In this document: one piece after another, positions 18,016 through 26,814 of the stretch
Position numbering within the stretch: position 1 is the first letter of the stretch
How the letters are laid out: each line of letters begins with the position of its first letter
Assembly: GCF_019669965.1 (NCBI RefSeq)
Contig: NZ_AP019781.1
Coordinates: 1,799,092 to 1,863,091 of the forward strand
Source: Methanoculleus chikugoensis
Lineage (GTDB): Archaea > Halobacteriota > Methanomicrobia > Methanomicrobiales > Methanoculleaceae
Reading direction: 5' to 3'
Length of the DNA: 64,000 nucleotides
Program-made: the position numbers and the translations under genes
Notes under the pieces: model-generated
Database searches by the model: none
Told to the model about the DNA's origin: nothing
Seen by the model: only the letters and a program-made list of their open reading frames with translations

Positions 18016-19611
18016 CTAAAACGTCTTTTCAAGCCCGTCGTCTATCGGCGTTGCCGCCGGTTTTTTGTTGAGATCCGCGATATACTCCTCGAAGAGATGG
18101 ATCCGGGTGCTCACCGGGAAGGGTATCCCGATGGTGCTGATGACCGCTTCTCCTCGCTCGAGCGTCTGAATCTCGGTATCCAGGCGCGAGAGATCCTGTT
18201 TTGCGCTGCTTGCTATGGTGTCGCGGTCGCCACGATCGGAGAGCCCCATCACCACGAAGGTGTTCAACTGCGCAAGAACCCGGGCATCGATGTTCTTGGG
18301 CTGCTGGGTGACCACGCAGAGCCCCACGCCGAACTTCCGCCCCTCCATCGCGGCTTCCCGGAACGTCCGGGTGCTCCCCGAGCCTGAGCCCAGCACCCGC
18401 TGCGCCTCCTCGATGGTGATCAAGACCTGTTTAGGCTCCCCCTCGCCCCCGGCCTCCTCGCCCTGGTGGCTGCGCATGATCCTGCGCGTTATGATCGAGA
18501 GGACGAAGAGCTCGCTCTGCTCGCTTATTCCGGGGATGTCGATCAGGACGACCTTGTTCTCGTGGAGCGCCTTCAGGATATCCGGGATCGAGGAACCCTG
18601 CCTCCGGAAGAAGTCCCGGTTCCGGTTCATCATGCCGGTGATGCGCCGCTGCATCACCGAGAGCGTGCTCGGCGAGAAGTTCTTCAGGTCGTTCGCAATC
18701 CGGGGGTGCCGGCCGGTGTAGGTCTCGGCGTCGAAGGTCGCGAAATCGGTGCTCTGGAAGAAGTCGATCACCTCGGAACCGGGCGTGCTCTCGAGCATCT
18801 CCACGACCTCGCGCTGGGGCGGCGAGTGCTCGTAGAGGAGGAGGAGATCGGGCGCCCTGAAGTCGTCGTAGTCCAGGTAGAGCTGGTTCAGGTGGTACTT
18901 TCTCCTGAACGACTCAGGCCGGGTGGAGAAGACCTCGAGCCCGTCACGGCCGGCCTGGTAGTGCAGGAGCCCCATGGTAGCCTCTCCGCTCGACGACCGC
19001 CCCCCCGCTACGTACTCGCCGTGCGGGTCGACGATGAGGAGCCCGAACTCCCGCGCCTGCATGCAGGAGGCGCAGAAGACCTTCATGAAGTTGCTCTTCC
19101 CCATGCCGGTCGTCGCAAAGACACCCATGTGCTGACGCATCACCTGTGCGTGGAGCGCCACCCTGACGTCCTTCATGACGCCCTGGCCGGTCTTCATCAC
19201 GCCGACCTCGATCTCGCCCATCACCTGCGCGAGGAACGCGAAGTCGCGGGACTCCGGGCGCTCCACACGGGAGAACTTCGCAGGAAGTGTCCGGGGTTTG
19301 CGGAAGGCGCCGTCACCCCCGACGTACCCGAGCGGCATCGCCTCGACGAGGATGAAGACATCCTCTCCTATCCCGTAGAAGTGCTCGGTATGAGGGCGGG
19401 TGTCCCACTTCGGGTCGGAGAAGTTGCAGTCGTGGAGGAGATCGGTCACCTTGGCAAAGAACGTCAGCCCTTTGACACTGTCCGTGATCTTCAGCACGTC
19501 CCCGAGATAGAGTTCCGCGTCGTGGGGGGCGGCAAACCGGTAACCGAGCACCCGGTCGCCGATCAGGCGGTACTTCGAGGCGTCATCGCCGTTAATATCG
19601 GTCAAACTCAT
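18016..19611 (-). CDS. herA: HerA-type DNA translocase / bipolar helicase
   Basis: A 531-residue HerA/DUF87 ATPase. The N-terminal HAS-barrel-like domain (about residues 1-120) precedes the Walker A motif TTGMGKSN (about residue 170), Walker B LLIVDPHGEY, a second acidic motif LITIEEAQR, and the arginine-finger region AMEGRKFGVGLCVVTQQP. HerA forms a hexameric ring that pumps DNA for the nuclease NurA and works with Rad50-Mre11 to resect double-strand breaks. It is the last gene of the operon and overlaps the end of nurA. Tandem ATGs at 19611 and 19614 follow GGTGA; 19611 is given. Confidence 0.92.
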   Translation of the reverse strand: MSLTDINGDDASKYRLIGDRVLGYRFAAPHDAELYLGDVLKITDSVKGLTFFAKVTDLLHDCNFSDPKWDTRPHTEHFYGIGEDVFILVEAMPLGYVGGDGAFRKPRTLPAKFSRVERPESRDFAFLAQVMGEIEVGVMKTGQGVMKDVRVALHAQVMRQHMGVFATTGMGKSNFMKVFCASCMQAREFGLLIVDPHGEYVAGGRSSSGEATMGLLHYQAGRDGLEVFSTRPESFRRKYHLNQLYLDYDDFRAPDLLLLYEHSPPQREVVEMLESTPGSEVIDFFQSTDFATFDAETYTGRHPRIANDLKNFSPSTLSVMQRRITGMMNRNRDFFRRQGSSIPDILKALHENKVVLIDIPGISEQSELFVLSIITRRIMRSHQGEEAGGEGEPKQVLITIEEAQRVLGSGSGSTRTFREAAMEGRKFGVGLCVVTQQPKNIDARVLAQLNTFVVMGLSDRGDRDTIASSAKQDLSRLDTEIQTLERGEAVISTIGIPFPVSTRIHLFEEYIADLNKKPAATPIDDGLEKTF

Positions 19612-20632
19612 CATGATAGTCACCAAAGATGCCGGTATAGTCGGCAAGGGTCATGCCGAGCCGGTCCATGTCCCGGATGATGTCCTGGCGGACCTGCTCG
19701 ACCGCATCCTTCCCGATCTTGGTGGTGAGGTGCGCGTCGAGGAGCGGGTAGGGGTAGCCCGTGACGCGCCCGTCGTCGGCGTAGGCCGCGAGCGCCGAGA
19801 AGACCCGTTCGACCTTCTCCGGGCTGTAGAGCGCGGGGATCTCCACCTTGAACGCCCGTTCCGCCCGCGGATGCAGCCGTGCGACGTACTGCTCGCCCCG
19901 CTGCTTCCAGGAGTCCGTCTCCCGGCGGTCGATCAGGCCTTCGGGGGTGGAGACGCAGAGGTACCAGGGTCCGGGGACGCCGAGGTCACGTGCAAGCCCC
20001 TCCGCTGCCGGGACGATCGGGTGTCCGTCGCCCCAGGTGAGCGACGTCCGTTTCGTCACCGCGGCGATGAGCACGCCCCGGAGATTGCAGAGGTTCAGGA
20101 GTTTTTCGACGACCTCGCCGTGGCTCGCGTGGCGAACCTGGAGCGTGCCGTCGAGGACGATGAGGTCGCCGGCATCGAGCTCCGCGGCCATCTCCGTCGC
20201 CGCCCAGAACTCGAGGGTATCCCGTATGACGGCGGTGTTCCGGACCGGGTCGTCGTGGTCGAGGGGCACCTTCGGGGCGCAGTGGAAGCAGTCGTGATAG
20301 ATCTCGTCGAAGTCCTCGTTCCCCGTCCCGGGGTTGACCGTGACGATCTGGAGAGGCGTCGTCCGGTGGTGGAGGCGTGAACCGCCCGCGTACGAACTGA
20401 CCGATGCCCGGACGGCGGCAACGGCAAAACTGCCTGCATCGAGGATGACGGTATTGCTCCCGTCCACCGCGCAGATCGCCCCGTCAAACCTGGACGGGCA
20501 GCGGCGGTACGACGATGCATCGAACCCCCCGGCAACCGCGAACCGTCCGGCAAGGTCGGGCGGGGAACACTCGCGAATCCGCCCCGCGATTCTCCGGATC
20601 GCGTCCCGGTAGACGGCATTCGGATCGGTCAT
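19592..20632 (-). CDS. nurA: 5'-3' nuclease NurA
   Basis: A 346-residue NurA-domain nuclease. The metal-binding aspartate of the first motif lies in GAICAVDGSNTVILDAG (about residue 57). A second acidic motif is LIVLDGTLQVRH, and the C-terminal part has FKVEIPA followed by PYPLLDAHLTTKI, all typical of the family. It degrades the 5' strand in partnership with HerA. The ATG overlaps the rad50 stop as ATGA (20629-20632), so translation is coupled. The frame is open for another 600 bases upstream inside rad50, but that part is only a shadow. Confidence 0.9.
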   Translation of the reverse strand: MTDPNAVYRDAIRRIAGRIRECSPPDLAGRFAVAGGFDASSYRRCPSRFDGAICAVDGSNTVILDAGSFAVAAVRASVSSYAGGSRLHHRTTPLQIVTVNPGTGNEDFDEIYHDCFHCAPKVPLDHDDPVRNTAVIRDTLEFWAATEMAAELDAGDLIVLDGTLQVRHASHGEVVEKLLNLCNLRGVLIAAVTKRTSLTWGDGHPIVPAAEGLARDLGVPGPWYLCVSTPEGLIDRRETDSWKQRGEQYVARLHPRAERAFKVEIPALYSPEKVERVFSALAAYADDGRVTGYPYPLLDAHLTTKIGKDAVEQVRQDIIRDMDRLGMTLADYTGIFGDYHDEFDRY

Positions 20633-23600
20633 TCGAACTCCCTGACCTGGCTCGCCTGATCTCTGCCCATCTCGACCATCAGCGTCGTCGAGAACTCGTC
20701 CTGGACCTCGGTGATGTGGGATATCAGGAGGATCTGGGGGAAGTGGGCCTCCTGGGTCCGGAGCGCCCGGAGAAGGTTGCTCCGCCGTCCCTCGTCCTGG
20801 CTCCCGAAGATCTCGTCGAAGATCAGGAACGTGGAGTCGTGCACCTCGTTCACCTCGGCGAGGAACCGGGAGAGCGCCACCCGGAGAGCGATGGCGATGT
20901 CGTCCTGTTCTCCGCCGCTGAACCGCTCGGCCGGGTAGTCGTCTCCCATGTCGTGGACAAGGACGGTGAAGTCGTCGTCGAGCATCACGGTGCTGTAGCG
21001 CCCGTCGGTGATCTCTGAGAGCACCCTCCCCGCCTCCTCCTCGATCCGGTCCCTGACCACCTGGAGGAGGTGATCGGTATACTCCTTGATCATCGACCGG
21101 GTCAGTTTCAGGCGGGCGATCTCCTCGGTGAGCGCTTCCTGCTGCCGGAGGAGGTCGTCCGCGCGCGAGAGTCTCCCGGTCTCTTTCTCGATATCCATCT
21201 TGAGGCCGTTTATCTTGAAAGCAACGGCGGATCGCTGCTCCCGCGCCGCGAGGAGGTCTCGCTCGCACTTCAAGGCTCGCTCCTCTGCTGCCGTGACCGC
21301 CTCTTCGCTGAACCCGAGCCCTTCGGCGGCCTCCACGACCCGGAACCGTTCGGCCTCCCTCTTCGCGAGGAGGCCCTGCTTCGCCTCCAGCGCCTCGACC
21401 AGCCTCGGGACCTCTTCGAGGCGGACGCGGAGTTCGAGCGCCCGATGATGCGCCGCCTCAGCGCGACTGAACTCCTCGCTCTGGCGTGCGAACCGGTCGG
21501 GGTCGAACGAGAGGCGGGTGAGTTCGTCCCGGATAGCCTGCAGCCTCCCTTCGAGTGCGGTGATCCGTGCGGAGACGTCCTCCAGTTCCTCTTCCAGCGC
21601 CGGCCGCCGCGTGAGCCGGGCCTGCGCCTCCGTGTATGCCCGCCAGGACGGTTCGAGCGCCTGCGCCTCGCTCTCCAGGTGCTGCCGGACCGCCGGGTCG
21701 AACCCGAGCCGGGAGATCTTCGCCTCAACCTCCTCTTTTCGGACGAGATACTCCTCAACGTCGGCGATGAGTCGCTGCCGTTCCTTCTGGAGGACGGGGA
21801 GGCGGCTGCACTCGCCCCGGAGGGTATCGGCCGATGTCCGCTTCTCCGAAAGGGCACGGATCCGCTCCTTGAGAGCGGCGTGCGCCGCCGGGTCGTACCC
21901 CTCCATGCCGAGCGTCCGCATCGCCGCACGGTGACCCTCCGCCTCGGCCCGCCACCGCTCTCCGACGCTCGCGCTCTGCTCATACCGGGACGAATAGAGC
22001 GCGTGCTGCTCTTTCAGGCGCTGGGAGACGGTGCGCTGTTCGTAAAGATCCTTCAGCGCGGCGCCGAGGCTCTCCCGGTCGGCGGTCGCCCTCGCATACC
22101 CGCCCTCAAGATCGGCGAGCGTCTTCTGCATCGCCGCGGCGGCATCTGCAAGATCGCCGAGCAACTGCTCGTAGTGGTCGCCGAGGCCCTGGTGGCACGT
22201 CGGGCACGACCCCTCCGGGCCGGCGGCAAGGATCTCCGCCCGGTGTTCGGCAAGCCTTCGGATCTCCTCGCGGAGCGTCTCCTGCCGCTCGGCGCACGCG
22301 CTGATCCGCGAGGTCAGGTACTCTTTCCGGCTCTCCGCAGATTCGATCTCATCTTCGATCGAGCCCATCCCGGCAAGCTGCCGGGCAAGCCCGGCAATCT
22401 CGCTCTCGAGGAGGCTCATCTCTTCGGAAGCCGCGTCGACCTCCCGCAGGCACCGCTCCTCCTGGCGGGCGAGTTCCTGGGCCCGGAGAAACACCTCCTC
22501 GCGGGCCAGGAGGGCGTCGTACTCCCCGATCTCCTCTTCGAGCGCGCGGAGGCGTTCGACCTTCTCTTCGATCCCTTCGATCTCCGTCCGGTTCTCCCCG
22601 ACTCGCCGCTCGATCTGGGCGAACCGCTCGTCCATGCGCGCGAGGTCTTCGCGGAGGGCGTCGTACTCCGGCTGGAGTTCTGTCATCGCAGCGATGCGAT
22701 CGCGGAGTGCCTGCCACTCCCCGACGTCCCGCTCGAGATCGGCAACCGCCTCTTCGTCCCCTGCAAGCGCGGCGAGTTCTGCCTCGATCTTCGTGCGGCG
22801 CTCGCCGTACTCCCGGACCTGCCCCTCCGCGGTCTTCGCTTCGAGGTTCAGGCGGTCGGCGAGCGCCTTCTCCTCGGCCATCGCGGCCGTCTCGGCTTTC
22901 AGGCCCTCATACCGGTCGGCGAGGGGAGCGAGTCCTTCGAGTTCGGCCTGCAGCCGCTGCCGTTCGGCTATCTCCCCCTCCGTCTCCCGGCACTCGCTCC
23001 GGAGCCGCTCGATCTCGGCCGCGAGCACCTCCCTTTCCCGCGCAAGGTGCAGGTAACGCTCGCGCACGGAGAGCTGCCGATCGCGCTCCTTCCTCGCACG
23101 CTCGAACACCTCCGCGGCAGCCGTCTCTCTCCCCAGGGCCTTCTCCGCCTCCTCCTCCACCCCGGCGAGCTCGGTGCGGAGCGCTGCAAGGCGGCCGCGA
23201 ACCTCGTCGGCATCCAGTTCCTGGAGCCGGCCGGAGAGCTCGCGGCAGTTCCCTTCCCGGGCATCGACGATCGATTTGAGGTGCTCCATGCTGTCCTTCT
23301 TGAGGTAATCGATGCCCAGCACCTGCATGAACCAGTCCTTCCGGGACCCGGCCCTGCTCTCGAGCAGGGCAAGGAGTTCCTTCTGCCCGGCGTAGATGGT
23401 GTTGCGGAAATCGCCCGGCCCCATGCCGACAACCCGCTGCACCTCCTCTCCCACTTTCTGGACGCTGCTCGCGAGGAGTTTCTGGTTCAGGTAGAGGTTT
23501 GCCTCGTGGAGCGTCGAAGAGGGGCGGCGTTTGAATCTGCGGACGACGGCGTACTCGTTGCCGCCGACCGAGAAGTCCAGGCGAACCTCGCAGACGTCCT

Positions 23601-23802
23601 GCGGCCCCGCAAAGGAGCTGACGATGTAGTTTCCGTCGAGCCCCGTCCCCTGCAGACCGTAGAGGGCAAAGAGGACGGCGGAGACGATGCTGCTCTTGCC
23701 GGTCCCGTTGTTCCCGACGATCCCCGTGATGCCGTCCTGGAAGACGATCTCCTGGTCGCGGAAGCGCTTGAAGTTGCGCATCCGGAGTTTATTCAGCAGC
23801 AC
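20629..23802 (-). CDS. rad50: DNA double-strand-break repair ATPase Rad50
   Basis: A 1057-residue SMC-like ATPase. Walker A is GNNGTGKSS at residues 30-38. A long two-armed coiled coil rich in Glu, Arg, Leu and Ala carries the zinc-hook motif CPTC near residue 534, halfway along. The signature FSGGEQDD and Walker B FLIFDEIFGSQD lie near the C-terminus. It tethers broken DNA ends and controls Mre11. The start is a GTG at 23802, giving the usual 'LLNKLRMRNFKRF' beginning, and overlaps the end of mre11 by 14 bases. Confidence 0.95.
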   Translation of the reverse strand: MLLNKLRMRNFKRFRDQEIVFQDGITGIVGNNGTGKSSIVSAVLFALYGLQGTGLDGNYIVSSFAGPQDVCEVRLDFSVGGNEYAVVRRFKRRPSSTLHEANLYLNQKLLASSVQKVGEEVQRVVGMGPGDFRNTIYAGQKELLALLESRAGSRKDWFMQVLGIDYLKKDSMEHLKSIVDAREGNCRELSGRLQELDADEVRGRLAALRTELAGVEEEAEKALGRETAAAEVFERARKERDRQLSVRERYLHLAREREVLAAEIERLRSECRETEGEIAERQRLQAELEGLAPLADRYEGLKAETAAMAEEKALADRLNLEAKTAEGQVREYGERRTKIEAELAALAGDEEAVADLERDVGEWQALRDRIAAMTELQPEYDALREDLARMDERFAQIERRVGENRTEIEGIEEKVERLRALEEEIGEYDALLAREEVFLRAQELARQEERCLREVDAASEEMSLLESEIAGLARQLAGMGSIEDEIESAESRKEYLTSRISACAERQETLREEIRRLAEHRAEILAAGPEGSCPTCHQGLGDHYEQLLGDLADAAAAMQKTLADLEGGYARATADRESLGAALKDLYEQRTVSQRLKEQHALYSSRYEQSASVGERWRAEAEGHRAAMRTLGMEGYDPAAHAALKERIRALSEKRTSADTLRGECSRLPVLQKERQRLIADVEEYLVRKEEVEAKISRLGFDPAVRQHLESEAQALEPSWRAYTEAQARLTRRPALEEELEDVSARITALEGRLQAIRDELTRLSFDPDRFARQSEEFSRAEAAHHRALELRVRLEEVPRLVEALEAKQGLLAKREAERFRVVEAAEGLGFSEEAVTAAEERALKCERDLLAAREQRSAVAFKINGLKMDIEKETGRLSRADDLLRQQEALTEEIARLKLTRSMIKEYTDHLLQVVRDRIEEEAGRVLSEITDGRYSTVMLDDDFTVLVHDMGDDYPAERFSGGEQDDIAIALRVALSRFLAEVNEVHDSTFLIFDEIFGSQDEGRRSNLLRALRTQEAHFPQILLISHITEVQDEFSTTLMVEMGRDQASQVREFE

Positions 23803-24949
23803 GCTCTCCCTCTTTATGGTGCGCGATGACCGACCGGAGGACCTCCGTCCCCGTCTTCTTCACGAACTCCTCGTCGCCCGGGGCGAGGTGCTCCTTCTCC
23901 ACGAACCGCTCGAACTCGGCGACGTAGTCGATGCCGACGAGCGAGTCTTCGTAGAAGATCCGGGACGGATCGTCGACGGCCAGCACCTGCAGCTTGAGGT
24001 CCAGCGCACGGTTCCGGATATCCTGGAGCGCCTTCTGGTCGAGCGCGCGAAGCGTATCGCGGCGTATCCCGTCGAGCGTGACCTGGCAGATAGCGTGGTG
24101 AATCTTTTGTTCATGGTTATCGGCAGCATCGAGGATGCCGTCCACGACCTCTCTGGCCGAGAGCCCGTCGCAGTTGATCCTGCCGAGGCTGAACATCGGC
24201 GTGCGCGGAAGATCGATATGCTCGACCTCTCCCGACGCGAGGTTCACGGCGAGGCCGCCCTTCTCCTCCGCGATCTCGCCGTAGTTGCAGTGTTCGAGCG
24301 ACCCGCTGTACCAGGCGTTGTCGGCGACCTGCACCTGGTTGTGGTAGTGACCGAGCGCGATGTAGTCGAACCGGTCGGAGAGGATGGTCGCGTCCAGTTC
24401 GTGTTCGGCGACGGTGTGCAGCCTTTTATCCGAGAGAATACTTGCAAGACCGTGGGTGACGAGCACGTTCTTGCCGCCGGAAAACTCAATCCCCTCAAAC
24501 GCCCTCCGGTAGCCTTCCACCTCGAGCATATTCGGTATCAGGTGAAAGACCGTATCTCCCAGTTCCACTCGCCGGTAGCGGTTGTGGTGGGCGACGTAGA
24601 GGTCGGTTGCAGCGTAGCCGCCCCGCTCAAGCACCTCGAACGGCGACGCCGTGTATCGGGTCTTCGCCATGCTGTGGTTGCCCGCGACCACGAGCATCGG
24701 GATCCCCGCATCGTGCAGACGGGAGAGAGCGTCGAGCGCCGTCGTGTAAGCGCGGGTCTTCGGCTTGACCTGGTGAAAGAGGTCGCCCGCGTGGACGAAC
24801 ACGTCAGGGCGCATGGCGATGATCCGGTCGATGGCAGCAAGAAAGTTGTCGTAGATGAGTTGTTCGCGCAGGTTCATCCCGGTCTCCGGATCAACCCGGT
24901 TAAAAGCCGCTAATCCGAGATGCGTGTCTGCCAGGTGAACGATCTTCAT
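23789..24949 (-). CDS. mre11: DNA double-strand-break repair nuclease Mre11
   Basis: A 386-residue metallophosphatase with all phosphoesterase motifs: HLADTHLG (residues 5-12), HAGDLFH, VAGNHS, VTHG and ALGHYHNQ. The C-terminal capping and Rad50-binding part is present. It is the first gene of the mre11-rad50-nurA-herA operon, each member overlapping the next. The ATG at 24949 gives the standard MKIVHLAD beginning; a TTG two codons upstream is less likely. The upstream region to 25040 is AT-rich and is shared with the divergent SepCysS operon. Confidence 0.94.
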   Translation of the reverse strand: MKIVHLADTHLGLAAFNRVDPETGMNLREQLIYDNFLAAIDRIIAMRPDVFVHAGDLFHQVKPKTRAYTTALDALSRLHDAGIPMLVVAGNHSMAKTRYTASPFEVLERGGYAATDLYVAHHNRYRRVELGDTVFHLIPNMLEVEGYRRAFEGIEFSGGKNVLVTHGLASILSDKRLHTVAEHELDATILSDRFDYIALGHYHNQVQVADNAWYSGSLEHCNYGEIAEEKGGLAVNLASGEVEHIDLPRTPMFSLGRINCDGLSAREVVDGILDAADNHEQKIHHAICQVTLDGIRRDTLRALDQKALQDIRNRALDLKLQVLAVDDPSRIFYEDSLVGIDYVAEFERFVEKEHLAPGDEEFVKKTGTEVLRSVIAHHKEGERAAE

Positions 24950-25043
24950 GCCCAATTAGTCTCCGTGTTCCTTGAGTATAAATGCCTGATCTGCGCGGCG
25001 CGAATGTATCCGGTACCGGACCGGTTTCCGGAACACGCGTAAT

Positions 25044-25052
25044 CTAATATAT
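25044..25052 (+). promoter_or_regulatory. TATA box (CTAATATAT) of the SepCysS operon
   Basis: An AT-rich box about 28 bases upstream of the GTG at 25080. Transcription would begin around 25070-25077, so the first gene is nearly leaderless. Confidence 0.5.
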
Positions 25053-25079
25053 CCTCGCTGATATTTGTATGGTGATCTC

Positions 25080-25262
25080 GTGTCAAAAAGGGCCGTAGAT
25101 GCAGTTTTTCAGGCACTATTCCTCCTATCCGACGTCCGGTTCCTGCTCCGGGAGACAGCTCCCGGGCATGACCTTGACGAGGTGCAGAAAGCGCGCGCCG
25201 CAACAACCCTCGATAAGGTGAAACGGCAGGTTGCAATCCTCGAAGAGGAGTTGATCCGGTGA
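25080..25262 (+). CDS. 60-residue helical protein coupled to SepCysS
   Basis: The frame from the GTG at 25080 encodes 60 residues (SKRAVDAVFQALFLLSDVRF at the start; TLDKVKRQVAILEEELIR at the end) predicted by eye to be almost wholly alpha-helical and charged. Its stop overlaps the SepCysS start codon as GTGA (25259-25262), so the two are translationally coupled and probably made in a fixed ratio. I recognise no family. Class I methanogens use a helical accessory protein, SepCysE, to join SepRS and SepCysS. A similar tethering role here is only a hypothesis from position, size and helix content. Confidence 0.6.
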   Translation: MSKRAVDAVFQALFLLSDVRFLLRETAPGHDLDEVQKARAATTLDKVKRQVAILEEELIR

Positions 25263-26437
25263 AGTGCGCGGTCGATATCGAGTCCCGCGACGTCGAGGAG
25301 ATGTACATCAACATCGACCCCATCCAGGCGGGCGGGCGGCTCACCGCAGAAGCCATGAGGGCAGCGATAGCGTACGGGGACGGCTACTCGGTCTGCGACA
25401 ACTGCCGGAACCCTCCCCGGCTCGACTATATCAAGAACCCACCCATTGCGCAGTACCACGCGGATCTCGCTGCGTGGCTGAATATGGACACGGCGCGGGT
25501 CGTCCCCGGCGCCCGCCGGGGGTTCCAGGCGGTCGCCTCCACGCTTGTCGAGAAGGGCGACCCGGTCATCCTCACGGCGCTCGCCCATTACACCGAGTTC
25601 ATGGCGGTTGAGGCGGCCGGCGGGATCCCCCGGGAGATCCCGAAGGACAAGAAGAACCATATCACCCCCGATGCCGCGGCAGAGAAGATCGAGGCGGTGA
25701 TCCGGGAGTTCTCGAAGACGCCGCCCCTGCTCTTCGTCGACCACGTCGACTACCAGTTCGGGAACGTCCACGACGTCGCGGGCATCGCGAAGGTCGCCCA
25801 CCAGTACGACATCCCGGTCCTCGTCAACGGGGCCTACACCGTCGGGATCATGCCCGTCGATGGGAATGCGCTCGGCGCCGATTTCGTGGTCGGGTCGGGG
25901 CACAAGAGCATGGCGGCCCCGGCGCCTTCAGGCGTCCTCGCGACGACGAACGAGCACGCGGAGCGGGTATTCCGGACGACGCAGGCGAAGGGAGACGTGA
26001 CCGGCCGGACGTTCGGTCTCAAAGAGGTCGAGATGATGGGCTGCACCCTGATGGGGGTCACCGTCGTCGGGATGATGGCCTCGTTCCCCCGCGTCCGGGA
26101 GCGCGTAAAGCACTGGGATACCGAGGTGGCGCATTCGCAGGCGGTCGTGGACGCCCTCCTCTCCATCGAGGGGACGAAGGTCCTCTCCGACTACCCGCGG
26201 CAGCACACCCTGACCCGGATCGATACCCGCGAATCCTTCGATACAGTAGCACAGCAGCACAAGAAGCGCGGCTTCTTCCTCTCGAGCGACTTAAAGAAGC
26301 GGGGCATCACCGGCGTCATCCCCGGCTCCACCAGGGTCTGGAAGTTCAACACCTTCGGGCTGACGGAGAAGCAGATCCGGCACGTGGGGGAGGCTTTCCT
26401 CGGGGTTGCCCGGGAGAATGGGCTGAATATCATCTGA
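25259..26437 (+). CDS. pscS: O-phosphoseryl-tRNA(Cys):Cys-tRNA synthase SepCysS
   Basis: A 392-residue PLP enzyme that converts phosphoseryl-tRNA(Cys) to cysteinyl-tRNA(Cys), the cysteine route of many methanogens. Family marks are INIDPIQAGGRLT at the N-terminus, the conserved cysteine pair in YSVCDNCRNPP, the PLP lysine in GSGHKSMAAP and the third conserved cysteine in MMGCTLMGV. These three cysteines are thought to carry the Fe-S cluster or persulfide that delivers sulfur. The start is a GTG overlapping the stop of the upstream 60-aa gene. The neighbouring thiI and larE (on the other strand) are also sulfur-transfer genes. Confidence 0.93.
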   Translation: MKCAVDIESRDVEEMYINIDPIQAGGRLTAEAMRAAIAYGDGYSVCDNCRNPPRLDYIKNPPIAQYHADLAAWLNMDTARVVPGARRGFQAVASTLVEKGDPVILTALAHYTEFMAVEAAGGIPREIPKDKKNHITPDAAAEKIEAVIREFSKTPPLLFVDHVDYQFGNVHDVAGIAKVAHQYDIPVLVNGAYTVGIMPVDGNALGADFVVGSGHKSMAAPAPSGVLATTNEHAERVFRTTQAKGDVTGRTFGLKEVEMMGCTLMGVTVVGMMASFPRVRERVKHWDTEVAHSQAVVDALLSIEGTKVLSDYPRQHTLTRIDTRESFDTVAQQHKKRGFFLSSDLKKRGITGVIPGSTRVWKFNTFGLTEKQIRHVGEAFLGVARENGLNII

Positions 26438-26568
26438 GGGATATCCCCCGGAATTCAATTTTTGAGTGGGTTTGGGCAGGCCGTGGCGCTATTGTCGTAA
26501 AGATCCTGGGCAAACCAGTGAGAACTTGCCGTAGTCGATCAAAAGCCCGGTACAGTGGACCGTGGGAG

Positions 26569-26714
26569 TATCGCCACGCAGGGGTGGGGCCGACGGGGAG
26601 GGGGTCTCCCCCTCCCCTGTCTCTACTACGCAAAGGAGATACCTATAACCCCCACCCCACCCGGCCTTCGGCCTCCTCCCCCGCCCCTTGGGGCGGGGGC
26701 AGTGCGTGGCGATA
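26569..26714. mobile_element. MITE-like element with perfect 12-base terminal inverted repeats
   Basis: TATCGCCACGCA at 26569-26580 is repeated exactly in inverse as TGCGTGGCGATA at 26703-26714. Inside lie two more perfect palindromes: a 10-base stem with a TCT loop (26595-26617) and a 10-base CCCCCGCCCC stem with a TT loop (26678-26699), plus CGGCCTTCGGCC near 26662. There is no reading frame of note. Total length is 146 bases. No clear target-site duplication was seen. The rest of the 26438-26814 gap contains no gene. Confidence 0.6.
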
Positions 26715-26814
26715 GCCGATGGAAATCCGTGCATGGATTATGCAGATTAAGAGAGAGTGAAAGTTTTCCAGGAACAATCGTGGATTAACACGCATTCAAT
26801 GGCTGAGAATCCCA

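Noticed and set aside
18466-19680. A 404-codon plus-strand frame opposite herA
   Set aside because: It is antisense to HerA, whose Walker motifs are intact, and its translation has no recognisable domain.
21070-23829. A 919-codon open frame on the plus strand across rad50
   Set aside because: It is the mirror of the Glu/Arg/Leu coiled coil of Rad50 and has no motifs of its own.
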